Part shown: positions 37,149 to 45,682 of the stretch, one piece after another | Numbering within the stretch: position 1 is the stretch's first letter | Layout of the letters: the number at the start of each line of letters is the position of its first letter | From: Nitrospinaceae bacterium | Lineage (GTDB): Bacteria; Nitrospinota; Nitrospinia; Nitrospinales; VA-1 | Assembly (NCBI GenBank): GCA_029261475.1 | Contig: JAJDBG010000043.1 | Coordinates: 1-60,034, forward strand | Length of the DNA: 60,034 nucleotides | Direction: 5' to 3' | The notes under the pieces: generated by a model | What the model saw: only the letters and a program-made list of their open reading frames with translations | What the model was told of the DNA's origin: nothing | Databases searched by the model: none | Program-made: the position numbers and the translations under genes

Positions 37149-37572
37149 ACGACCCTCCTGTTTACGTAAAGTTTAAACTCTGCCAGTAGACTATCCTGGC
37201 TCAAATAATTAAAAACTACTTTATAAAACAACAACTTAATAAATATTCGCATTCACAATAAATCCAAAATATTGCAATGTCAAGACAATAAGGTCAATAA
37301 AATCAATAGTTAAGCTAATTTATTTTTATCTCCAGGGTGATGAAATGCGAACTGGAATGCAATTGGAATAGGGCTATTTGCTTAAAGTTTGGATGATTTG
37401 TTATTTTGTAAATATACTTATTTATTGCATAAATGTTTATTTGTGTTTTATGGTGTGTTGGGTGGAGTTTGTCGTATTCTGGTTGACTTTTGCTGGTATA
37501 TAATCTATCTTTAGTAACTATTATTTTTTTCATTTTGGGTCGTTAAACCCTCCTCGGGTCGATACCGATAAC

Positions 37573-38289
37573 ATGAAAATTCTGGGAATCGATTCATCTA
37601 CGCCGCAAGCTAGCGTTGCTTTACTCGAAGACGGCGTTCTTTTGTCTGAAGCCACTCATACCCGTTCAAAAAAATTCTCCGATAAAATTTTGCTGATGAC
37701 TGATGAAGTTTTTCAAACAGCAAAGATCGATATCCATGATATTGATGGTTTCTGTGTGACGTCGGGGCCCGGTTCTTTCACAGGCCTTCGGGTGGGAGTT
37801 AGTTTGATTAAGGGTTTTGTATTGGCAACAGAAAAGCCTTATTGGGGAATTGATACACTTTCTGCGATGGCTTTTTCTTTGGGCAAGGTCTCAATGCCAA
37901 TATGTGCTGTTTTGGATGCTAGGAAACAGCAGGTTTACACAGCATTATTTCAGTGGGAAGGGGAAGATTTTAAGCGATTGTCTCCCGACGAAGCTTTGAG
38001 TCCCGAAGAACTTTGTTTGCGCATCACTCAGCCAACTGTATTTACAGGAGGCGGGTTGCAGGTATACGGTGATTTATTTTCAGAAAACCTGGGTGCCCTT
38101 TATATTGAAGGGGAAGAATCTCAATACTCAGTCGCAGAGTCTGCGGTACGGTTTTCTCAGAGGTCCGAAAATATCAATAATAATTCGTTTGATTTAAATA
38201 ATTTAACAATACAATACGCACGGAAGGCTGAAGCAGAATTTAAGCTATGCGCTGCACTTGAACAGGAGAAAATAGACAATGGACATTAA
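37573..38289 (+). CDS. tsaB: tRNA threonylcarbamoyladenosine biosynthesis protein TsaB
   Basis: Partner of TsaD in forming t6A37 on ANN-decoding tRNAs. The N-terminal ASKHA/RNase H-type opening MKILGIDSSTPQASVALLED and the signature VTSGPGSFTGLRVGVSLIKG identify TsaB; the third segment KPYWGIDTLSAMAF is also usual. It lacks the nucleotide and metal sites of TsaD, as expected. Length 238 is normal. Its last 11 bases overlap a YdcH-like gene, so translation is coupled. The 37149-37572 gap upstream is AT-rich and I see no further gene in it. Confidence 0.92.
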   Translation: MKILGIDSSTPQASVALLEDGVLLSEATHTRSKKFSDKILLMTDEVFQTAKIDIHDIDGFCVTSGPGSFTGLRVGVSLIKGFVLATEKPYWGIDTLSAMAFSLGKVSMPICAVLDARKQQVYTALFQWEGEDFKRLSPDEALSPEELCLRITQPTVFTGGGLQVYGDLFSENLGALYIEGEESQYSVAESAVRFSQRSENINNNSFDLNNLTIQYARKAEAEFKLCAALEQEKIDNGH

Positions 38290-38506
38290 CGAAGATTTGC
38301 TTGCAAAACTCAGAAATGATAATCATGAATTCAAGAAACTCCATGACCAGCATTCTGTATTGAAGTTGAGAGTTGAAGAACTGAGTAAACTCAAATTCAT
38401 ATCCGCCGAACAAGAAGTTGAAAAAAAGAAGCACCAAAAAGAAAAGCTCATATTGAAAGATCGAATGGGAGAGATTGTCACTCAGTACGAAGCCAATTCG
38501 AATTAA
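38279..38506 (+). CDS. YdcH/DUF465-like small coiled-coil protein
   Basis: A 75-residue helical protein matching DUF465: LLAKLRNDNHEFKKLHDQH followed by LKLRVEELSKLKFISAEQE and the conserved KEKLILKDRMGEIV. The family is widespread and mostly uncharacterised. The start overlaps the end of tsaB by 11 bases. A weak hairpin terminator follows at 38541-38568. Confidence 0.86.
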   Translation: MDINEDLLAKLRNDNHEFKKLHDQHSVLKLRVEELSKLKFISAEQEVEKKKHQKEKLILKDRMGEIVTQYEANSN

Positions 38507-38540
38507 GATCAGCTAATTTTCAGGATAATATTCTTAGAGT

Positions 38541-38569
38541 GCCTCTCTAAATAAGAGGCCTCTATTTTT
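38541..38569 (+). terminator. short hairpin terminator after the YdcH-like gene
   Basis: GCCTCT (38541-38546) pairs with AGAGGC (38554-38559) around a 7-base loop, followed by CTCTATTTTTC. It would close the tsaB-ydcH transcript. Confidence 0.6.
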
Positions 38570-38619
38570 CCGAATGATCTGGATCATTGACCCCCTGTTT
38601 TTAGTGGGATGTTGTTCAG

Positions 38620-39273
38620 TCATTTTTGCAAATTTTTAAACCATACTTTGAATTGCTCGGTTTCTCTAAGGGGGGCCAAGTCGGGGTCGCTGGAAATGGT
38701 TTCAACGTTTGGTAATCCCAGTCGCATAGATTGTTTAAGGGCTGACAGGCTGACTTCCATTTTCCCTGAAAGTGCATAGAGGCAAGCATAATTATATTGC
38801 AAATGCGGATTGTCTGGTTCTTGGGTTTCCAGAGCTTTCAGGGTATTTTCGGCTGATTCAAAATTTTTGAGTTTCAAGTAGGCCGAACTCAGGTTGATAT
38901 GGGCTGAGGCCAGTTTGGGGTGATGCCTGAGTGCTCTTTTGTATTTTACGATTGCTTGCTCGGCTTTTCCTTGAGCCAGTAGTTTGTTCCCTTCGTTGTA
39001 ATGAAAGATCCCCATCCTGCGTTGATTTTCGGGATCGGAGTGGTCTATTTCTTTAGGATCATGCTCCTCATGGTCACCACCACTTCCCTCTTGTTGATGA
39101 CTTCCTTCCTCTTTGTGGTTGCTTCCCTCAGCCTGATTTTTACTTTGTTGAACAGGGGCCGGGGTGCTTTTCTCCTCCTGTGTGGGACGGAGTTGATCTG
39201 CAACTATTAAAACTCCTCCACAAATTATGAGTAGTGCGACGCGCAGTTTCTTTGATTTATTCATTGCTTGCAT
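38620..39273 (-). CDS. membrane-anchored TPR protein with His/Gly-rich linker
   Basis: A 217-residue protein with an N-terminal membrane anchor (VALLIICGGVLIVADQL), a low-complexity linker rich in Gly, His, Glu and Ser (about 35-80; for example GSHQQEGSGGDHEEHD), and TPR repeats with the pattern GNKLLAQGKAEQAIVKYKRA and AHINLSSAYLKLKNFESAEN. A final TPR-associated segment ends at residue 217. The start ATG at 39273 overlaps the DUF115 gene by 17 bases; the ATG at 39264 overlaps by 8. It resembles the protein at 34544. The linker could bind metal, but this is only a composition argument. Confidence 0.75.
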   Translation of the reverse strand: MQAMNKSKKLRVALLIICGGVLIVADQLRPTQEEKSTPAPVQQSKNQAEGSNHKEEGSHQQEGSGGDHEEHDPKEIDHSDPENQRRMGIFHYNEGNKLLAQGKAEQAIVKYKRALRHHPKLASAHINLSSAYLKLKNFESAENTLKALETQEPDNPHLQYNYACLYALSGKMEVSLSALKQSMRLGLPNVETISSDPDLAPLRETEQFKVWFKNLQK

Positions 39274-40666
39274 GATGGATGGCTTCTGACGGTGAGTGGA
39301 TGTTTGGCACAGTGTCGATATTAGCTCCCAGAGAGCCTAAATTGTATATTTTTGCCTCTGGGTGAGTGCGGATGATACTTTCGAGTGCCCGCAAGTAACC
39401 ATACATAGCCTGATTTGTGAGGATATCTCGCCCTTGTGTTCCCGCAACGGGAATGGATTTAGTTTTAGCGGTTTTCATTTCATGTTCCTTACCATAGACA
39501 TTGTTGGCGGAGAAACGGTCCATTGCATTCATAGATTGACGGGCATTGCGGGCATAAGTACGGCCTCCAGAAAAGGCGCAATCTTGTCCTACCAGAAGAA
39601 TAGGGCCGCAGGCAAACTGGATCAGGCAATCGAGTGCAAAACAGGCAACGGAACCGCCCGATTGCGTGTATCCTTTTTCCGAGCCTAGGGGATCGTTTTT
39701 AAAAAGAGAATGGCCTTGCTGGATGGCTACAAACTTTTTCTTTGGTGCCTTGGACAGAATATGCGGGTGGGCCGTTGGTGTGAAGATGAGTGCTCCGGTT
39801 TGTTTCGACAGATCGCTGAAATGTTTGCAGTTTTCTGTCTGTGGATCGAGAGTGAAAATATAATCGGGATCGATGCCGGCTTGTATCAAAATAGGCAATG
39901 CGGTATCGACGCAGGCAATCAAGGCCTTTTTCTGCAAGGACTTTAAATATGGAAAGACACCGTCTAGCGAGGGGCCTGCACTTATCAAAAGGGCGGGCTG
40001 GCCTGCGTGTGCATTCATCAGTGTTTTGATTCCTGGTGTTTTGTAAACGGTTTCTTTGTTTCTGTCAAAATTGAGTTTTTCCTGTCCTCCCAGAACAGCG
40101 GGAAAGCGTCTCTCGATCAATAGCACTTCCAGCGCGTTACTCAGCTTTGGAAAATGTTTAGGAATGCATTTGAAGGAGGGGGAGTGAAACAGAATTTCCA
40201 GCGATTCAGAGGATTGCTCTGTGAGCTGTTGCATTTTCTGCGAAATTTGATCTGCAGCGGTGGATTCATTCTCGGAGAAAATCAGCTGAAAACGGGGGTC
40301 TTCGAAAATTTTAGACAAGTCGTTCAGACTAAAGGCCGCTGACAATATGTCGGGATTCAGCTCAATGACGAGTAAGGAGCCCTTGGGACCTATTTTTTCA
40401 AGCAGGGGACCAAGGTGGTAGCCCAGTCCCATTCCATACAGGCAAACGCTTGCACCCGGTTCGATATTCCTGGCAAATTTTTCTCCTTCTTTTTGTGGAT
40501 CGTAAGAACTATGGATCGAGATGCCATTGCATCGAAGAGTGATTTGACCATTTTGTGCCGGGAATGCTTCGATTTCTTCCGAAAAAGGGCGCGGTGAAAA
40601 AAGGTCTTTAGAGTGTGAATTTCTCTCCAGTGCGGAGATATTCTTGTCAAAATAGTTGGGACTCAA
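39257..40666 (-). CDS. DUF115/MAF (MptE-like) family protein
   Basis: A 469-residue protein of the motility-associated factor/6-hydroxymethylpterin pyrophosphokinase MptE-like family. An N-terminal region (SVCLYGMGLGYHLGPLL and LLVIELNPDILSAAF) precedes the DUF115 core (QPALLISAGPSLDGVFPYL, ALIACVDTALPILIQAGI and PDYIFTLDPQ, then FALDCLIQFACGPILLVGQD and SGGRTYARNARQSM). Members glycosylate flagellins or act in surface sugar transfer in some bacteria, but no flagellar gene is nearby. The start is a TTG with AAAGG 8 bases before it. The 3' end overlaps the TPR gene by 17 bases. A second member begins at 59623. Confidence 0.82.
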   Translation of the reverse strand: MSPNYFDKNISALERNSHSKDLFSPRPFSEEIEAFPAQNGQITLRCNGISIHSSYDPQKEGEKFARNIEPGASVCLYGMGLGYHLGPLLEKIGPKGSLLVIELNPDILSAAFSLNDLSKIFEDPRFQLIFSENESTAADQISQKMQQLTEQSSESLEILFHSPSFKCIPKHFPKLSNALEVLLIERRFPAVLGGQEKLNFDRNKETVYKTPGIKTLMNAHAGQPALLISAGPSLDGVFPYLKSLQKKALIACVDTALPILIQAGIDPDYIFTLDPQTENCKHFSDLSKQTGALIFTPTAHPHILSKAPKKKFVAIQQGHSLFKNDPLGSEKGYTQSGGSVACFALDCLIQFACGPILLVGQDCAFSGGRTYARNARQSMNAMDRFSANNVYGKEHEMKTAKTKSIPVAGTQGRDILTNQAMYGYLRALESIIRTHPEAKIYNLGSLGANIDTVPNIHSPSEAIHHASNE

Positions 40667-40704
40667 GAGGGGAACCTTTAAAAAATCAGGAATTCCATGG
40701 CTAC

Positions 40705-40736
40705 CTTATGGAGATGATTGTTGAGGTCTCCATAAG
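40705..40736. repeat. 10-base perfect inverted repeat upstream of the DUF115 gene
   Basis: CTTATGGAGA (40705-40714) and TCTCCATAAG (40727-40736) are perfectly complementary around a 12-base loop, in the 103-base gap between czcA and the DUF115 gene. On the minus strand a T run appears only about 19 bases past the stem, so a classical terminator is unlikely; an operator or leader structure is possible. Confidence 0.55.
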
Positions 40737-40769
40737 TCTTGCAGATATTTATCATAACATTATCCGTAT

Positions 40770-43700
40770 TTAATCCGGTGAATTAAAAGTCCGATACAGT
40801 GCGGGTAGAACAAGCAGGGTGAGTATTGTTGAGGAAACAATGCCACCGATCACTACCGTTGCCAATGGACGCTGAACTTCCGCTCCGGTCCCTGTTGCCA
40901 GAGCCATGGGAATGAATCCGAGAGACGCGACCAAAGCCGTCATCAAAACGGGTCGCAGGCGAGTGAGTGATCCTTTCCAAATAGCCTCGTCCAAAGCGAG
41001 ACCTTTTTCTCGCAATTCTTCTATGAAAGAAATCATGACCAACCCGTTCAAAACCGCTATGCCAGAAAGAGCGATGAAGCCAATGGCGGCTGAAATGGAT
41101 AAGGGAATGCCTCGAATCCACAGGAAGAAGAATCCACCTGTCAAAGCGAGAGGAATTCCTGTGAAAACAAGAAGTGAATTTTTCATGTTACCAAACGCGG
41201 CAAACAGCATGAGAAATATTAACAAAAGCGAAATAGGCACAACAAGCCACAACCTTTGAGCGGCAGAAATCATATGTTCGAATTGTCCGCCCCAGGCAAT
41301 CCAGTAACCGGGATCAATGGTGACTTTTTCTTCAATGGCCTTTTGAGCTTCTTGTACAAATGAGCCGAGATCGCGATCCCTTACATTGGCTGTGACAACG
41401 ATTCGACGCTTTCCATTTTCGCGGCTGATCTGGTTGGGGCCTTTTATGATGGAAAAATTAGCCACTGTGGAGAGTGGAATATAATTCAGGTTATGGCTTC
41501 CTCCGGGTATCTTATCGGGGGAAAAATTCTCTGGCAAGGCTATTGGAATTCTCTTGAGTAGTTCAATATTTGTTCGTATATCTTCGCGTAATCGAACCAT
41601 GATTTCGAAACGACGGTCTCCTTCAAAAACCATTCCCGCACTTTTCCCACCGATGGCAATTTCTACGGTCTCCTGTACAGTGGAAACATTTATTCCCAGT
41701 CGAGCCATTAAATCGCGGTCCAGTTCCAGCGTCAGCACAGGCAGTCCTGTCACTTGCTCGATATCAACATCAGATGCTCCTGGGATGTCTACAAGGACGT
41801 GTTCGATTTTGTCTGCTATGGAAACCAGTGTTTCCAGATCATCCCCAAAAACTTTTACCGCGACATCACTGCGTACCCCGGCGATCAATTCATTGAACCG
41901 CATTTCAATCGGTTGGATGATTTCGTATTTGTTGCCGGGGACTTGGGCTAATTTTTGTTCCAATTCTTGAATGAGATTGATTTTAGAACGCTTGGGATCG
42001 GGCCATTCCGATCGGGGTTTGATGATTGCAAATACGTCTGCAACACTTGGTGGCATGGGGTCTGTTGCAATATCTGCTGTGCCGATTTTGGCGAATACAT
42101 AGTCGACCTCCGGTAATTCCATGATTTTTTTCTCCAACACGTCTTGCATGGAAACGGCTTGAGAGAGGCTGGTTCCGGGAACACGTAAAGCGTGGATGGC
42201 TAAATCACCCTCATCCAGAGTTGGAAGAAACTCGCTCCCCATGCGCGTAGAAAGCAGAAGGCTTAGGGCAACAAGAACGCCTGCAAGGGTTATGACCGTG
42301 GGACGATTCTTCATCGAAATATTCAGCAGTGGCTCATAAATTCTACGAACGGCCATCAGTAAAATATTTTCTTTTTCAGAAATATTCCCCGATGAAAATT
42401 GAGCGACCATGGCAGGTATAAAAGTGATGGACAATATCATGGCCCCTATTAAGGCCGCCAGAACAGTGAAAGCCATCGGTTGGAACATTTTTCCTTCGAT
42501 CCCCGTCAGAGTCAGGATTGGCAGGTAGACGATCATAATGATGAGCCCACCAAAGATACTGGGGCGGGAAACTTCCTTGGTGGCATAAGCGACGATTCCA
42601 AAGCGTTCATCGCGGGTGAGTTCGCGCCCAATTTTTTTATGTTCTTCTGTCAATCTGCGTATACAGTTTTCTACGATTATTACAGCACCGTCTATGATGA
42701 TGCCAAAATCGATAGCTCCCAGGCTCAAAAGATTGCCGCTGATTTTGTTTTCAACCATTCCCGTGATTGCAAACAGCATGGAAAGAGGGATGACAAGGGC
42801 GGTGATGAGAGCGGCGCGGAAATTTCCCAAGAGTAGAAAAAGTACAGCAATGACCAGCAAGGCACCTTCCATGAGATTGTTTTTCATGGTTTCTAGAGTC
42901 GCGTTGACAAGGTGGGTACGATCGTAAACCGTTTTAGCCTTCACACCTTCAGGCAAAGAGCGATTGATTTCCTTCAATTTCTCGGCAACTCTTATTGAAA
43001 CGGTGCGGCTGTTTTCGTCCTTCAGCATAAACACCGTGCCGAGAACAGTCTCTTTACCATTTTCAGTTGCGGCTCCAGTTCTCAGCTCTTTGCCTAAAGC
43101 AACATCGGCAATATCCTTTATGTAAATGGGGGTTCCTTTGCGGGAGCCAACGATTATTTGTTTGATATCATCAATCCCGGTGACTTGTCCGGGCGTTCTG
43201 ATGAGGTATTGTGCCCCGCTATGTTCAATGTAGCCAGCCCCGGTATTGGCATTATTTTTCATTAAAGCTTCCAGCACGTCACGGAAACTTATTCGATAGG
43301 ACATGAGTTTTTCCGGATTTGGAGCGACCTGATATTGTTTTGTAAACCCTCCGATCGTGTTGACATCTGCAACGCCGGGGATATTTCTAATCTGAGGACG
43401 AATGATCCAGTCCTGAATCGTTCTCAGTTCTGCTAGCGAATAGGGCTTGCCATCAGGTTTTATAAAATCCTTGTCGGTTTCCATCGTCCATAAAAAAATC
43501 TCTCCCAACCCTGTAGCGATAGGACCCATGATCGGCTCTGTATTGGGAGGAAGGTTGCCCTTCATTTCTTGAATACGAGTGCTGATGAGTTGCCGGGCAA
43601 AGTAAATATTGGTGTCATCTTCAAAAACGACAGTGACTTGAGAGAGTCCGTAGCGTGAAATAGATCGGGTGTAAGATAACTTTGGAATTCCTGCCAAGGC

Positions 43701-43913
43701 CGTTTCAATGGGGAAGGTGATGCGGTTCTCAACTTCAAGCGGAGTGAAGCCGCGAGCTTCGGTATTGATCTGAACTTGAACGTTGGTGATGTCGGGGACT
43801 GCATCAATGGGCAGTATCTGAAAATTGTAGATTCCCGGAACGGCCAGTGCCAGAGTACCCAGGATCACAAATACTCGGTATTTTATGGAAAACTTTAATA
43901 GAGCAGAAAGCAT
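40770..43913 (-). CDS. czcA: RND heavy-metal efflux pump, CzcA type
   Basis: A 1047-residue inner-membrane proton-driven pump exporting divalent cations from the periplasm or cytoplasm. Twelve-helix RND plan with two large periplasmic loops: the N-terminal helix, MVENKISGNLLSLGAIDFG, and C-terminal helices such as IPLALTGGFFFLWI. The TM4 motif DFGIIIDGAVIIVEN places D402, D408 and E415 exactly as in Cupriavidus CzcA, the acidic set needed for proton-coupled transport. This is the HME1/Czc signature (Zn, Co, Cd), not the CusA (Cu/Ag) one. czcB starts 14 bases upstream, so the order is his-rich gene, czcC, czcB, czcA. No frameshift. Confidence 0.95.
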   Translation of the reverse strand: MLSALLKFSIKYRVFVILGTLALAVPGIYNFQILPIDAVPDITNVQVQINTEARGFTPLEVENRITFPIETALAGIPKLSYTRSISRYGLSQVTVVFEDDTNIYFARQLISTRIQEMKGNLPPNTEPIMGPIATGLGEIFLWTMETDKDFIKPDGKPYSLAELRTIQDWIIRPQIRNIPGVADVNTIGGFTKQYQVAPNPEKLMSYRISFRDVLEALMKNNANTGAGYIEHSGAQYLIRTPGQVTGIDDIKQIIVGSRKGTPIYIKDIADVALGKELRTGAATENGKETVLGTVFMLKDENSRTVSIRVAEKLKEINRSLPEGVKAKTVYDRTHLVNATLETMKNNLMEGALLVIAVLFLLLGNFRAALITALVIPLSMLFAITGMVENKISGNLLSLGAIDFGIIIDGAVIIVENCIRRLTEEHKKIGRELTRDERFGIVAYATKEVSRPSIFGGLIIMIVYLPILTLTGIEGKMFQPMAFTVLAALIGAMILSITFIPAMVAQFSSGNISEKENILLMAVRRIYEPLLNISMKNRPTVITLAGVLVALSLLLSTRMGSEFLPTLDEGDLAIHALRVPGTSLSQAVSMQDVLEKKIMELPEVDYVFAKIGTADIATDPMPPSVADVFAIIKPRSEWPDPKRSKINLIQELEQKLAQVPGNKYEIIQPIEMRFNELIAGVRSDVAVKVFGDDLETLVSIADKIEHVLVDIPGASDVDIEQVTGLPVLTLELDRDLMARLGINVSTVQETVEIAIGGKSAGMVFEGDRRFEIMVRLREDIRTNIELLKRIPIALPENFSPDKIPGGSHNLNYIPLSTVANFSIIKGPNQISRENGKRRIVVTANVRDRDLGSFVQEAQKAIEEKVTIDPGYWIAWGGQFEHMISAAQRLWLVVPISLLLIFLMLFAAFGNMKNSLLVFTGIPLALTGGFFFLWIRGIPLSISAAIGFIALSGIAVLNGLVMISFIEELREKGLALDEAIWKGSLTRLRPVLMTALVASLGFIPMALATGTGAEVQRPLATVVIGGIVSSTILTLLVLPALYRTFNSPD

Positions 43914-43927
43914 TTAAATCCTTTAGG

Positions 43928-45682
43928 TTAATGGGAGTGAACAGCAGATGATTTTTCAATTTCAGCTTTCACTACGAAACTGTTTTCTGTCACATACTGT
44001 TCTCCCGCAGTCAGGCCCTTTAAAACCTCTGTCCAAGTGCCATCGCTTTCCCCCAACTCTAAAGGGCGAGCTTCAAAGAAATCTCCATAATTGACAAACA
44101 CAACAGACCAGTCTCGAATCGTCTGGATCGCCTTGGTTGGCACAGCCACAGGAACTTTTCGCTTGTCGAGAAGCAGTTCCAGTGTGACGAATGTCCCCGG
44201 TCTCCATTTGGATTTTGGATTTTGAATCACTACCCGGCCGGTAATGGTTCTATTTTTTTCGTCTATTATGGACGCGAGGTAGGTCAATTTTCCGACGGCT
44301 TTTGTTCCAAGGTTTTCATCTCGAACGGTGACCGATTGTCCCAATTTCACATATTTAATATCCTTGGCGGGGATGGCAATGTTTGCCCATAGTTCAGACA
44401 AGTCGGCGAGAAGAAAAACCCCGTCATCATTTTTAACCGCTTCCCCTGTAGATAGGTGTTTTTGAATGACCGTTCCTCCCAGGGGTGACTTCAACTCGTA
44501 TTGAGTCAAAATGGGTTCTTCCTTTTGAGATAGTTTGTCGACTTCTTCATTGGTCAAGCCCAGTGCGAAAAGTTTTTGACTGGTGGTTTGGAGCTTGAGA
44601 TTTTCCATTTCATAGGCTCTTGTTTTTTGATGAACCGCCCATTGACCGTCATAGGCAATCTTTTCGCGTATAGCAAAATAGGTAGCTTCTCGACTTTTGT
44701 AATTTTCTTCTGCCTGCAAGTATTCAGATTGTGAAGATATGCCTTTCTCAAATAATTTTTTCTCGCGCAAATAAACAGATTTTGCCAGGCTTAATTTTGA
44801 GTGTGCGGGGATGAGTAATTCCCGACTTTTCCCAACGGGAAGCTCTTTCAGCTCACGATCAATCTCCTCTTTACTGATTTCCTTTTGTAGAAGTTCCAAC
44901 ATGCGAGTGGTGTTTTTGTAAAGCAAGATCTCTCTTTCCATATCAGCTTTTACCAAACTTGTTCGTTTGGCGGCTGAAAGGTAAGCGATTTTTGTATTTG
45001 CCAGTTCACGACTCTCAATGATTGCGAGAATTTCTCCAGGGGCCACATGATCTCCCAAATCTTTAAATACCTGTTTGACGATTCCGGTGAGTCGGGGAAC
45101 AACGTGCACCACTTTTTCTTCATTCAAGCCGATTTCCCCCGATAATTTGAGGATGTTTTTCAGTCGCGCAGAACCCACTTTTTTTGTAACGATGTTTGCA
45201 TTTTTGAGAGCTGTTTCCGAAAGCTCGACACGGGCCTCAATTTGAGAAAAATTCCATTCATACTTCTGGTCTTTCCACAGAGCCTGAATTTCCATATCAA
45301 ACGAATGCGGTTCTTCAACCGTCATATCTCCCAGCAGATAATCGCCTGCGGGGTTGAAGTGGATTTCATCAATCCGGTCCAGCCGATTCAAGCGGATGGT
45401 CAGTTGCACTTCATCAAAAGGTATTTTGTCGCCTTTAGCATTGCTTGTATAAACTCTGAATTGAGGAGGGACACCGCTTTCAAATATTTTTACTTCTACC
45501 TGCAAATTGTCTTTAGAAAATAACCAGCCCCCATGTGAACCTCTTGGGATAGCATCTGTTTTCTCAGCTACAGGGCTGTGCTTGCTGGATTGAGTATTGG
45601 GATCTATTTTTAGAATTTCCATCGCCACAAAGGTTCCCACAGCAAGGATGATGATTATTGAAACTATAAATCGTTTTTTCAT
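43928..45682 (-). CDS. czcB: periplasmic adaptor of the metal efflux pump, CzcB type
   Basis: A 584-residue membrane-fusion protein. An N-terminal anchor (1-24) is followed by the CzcB-type domain HGGWLFSKDNLQVEVKIFES and GVPPQFRVYTSN, which precedes the usual lipoyl/barrel-sandwich and alpha-hairpin (about 170-400; the hairpin includes AIIESRELANTKIAYLSAA) and beta-barrel domains with the GEIGLNEEKVVHVVPRL strand. The C-terminal AVHSH ends in His. The gene overlaps czcC by 4 bases. Adaptors of this type bridge CzcA and CzcC and can bind metal. Confidence 0.92.
   Translation of the reverse strand: MKKRFIVSIIIILAVGTFVAMEILKIDPNTQSSKHSPVAEKTDAIPRGSHGGWLFSKDNLQVEVKIFESGVPPQFRVYTSNAKGDKIPFDEVQLTIRLNRLDRIDEIHFNPAGDYLLGDMTVEEPHSFDMEIQALWKDQKYEWNFSQIEARVELSETALKNANIVTKKVGSARLKNILKLSGEIGLNEEKVVHVVPRLTGIVKQVFKDLGDHVAPGEILAIIESRELANTKIAYLSAAKRTSLVKADMEREILLYKNTTRMLELLQKEISKEEIDRELKELPVGKSRELLIPAHSKLSLAKSVYLREKKLFEKGISSQSEYLQAEENYKSREATYFAIREKIAYDGQWAVHQKTRAYEMENLKLQTTSQKLFALGLTNEEVDKLSQKEEPILTQYELKSPLGGTVIQKHLSTGEAVKNDDGVFLLADLSELWANIAIPAKDIKYVKLGQSVTVRDENLGTKAVGKLTYLASIIDEKNRTITGRVVIQNPKSKWRPGTFVTLELLLDKRKVPVAVPTKAIQTIRDWSVVFVNYGDFFEARPLELGESDGTWTEVLKGLTAGEQYVTENSFVVKAEIEKSSAVHSH

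Noticed and set aside
37315..37533. Minus-strand frame of 72 codons in the gap before tsaB
   Set aside because: Composition follows the local AT richness, no ribosome site, no recognisable motif.
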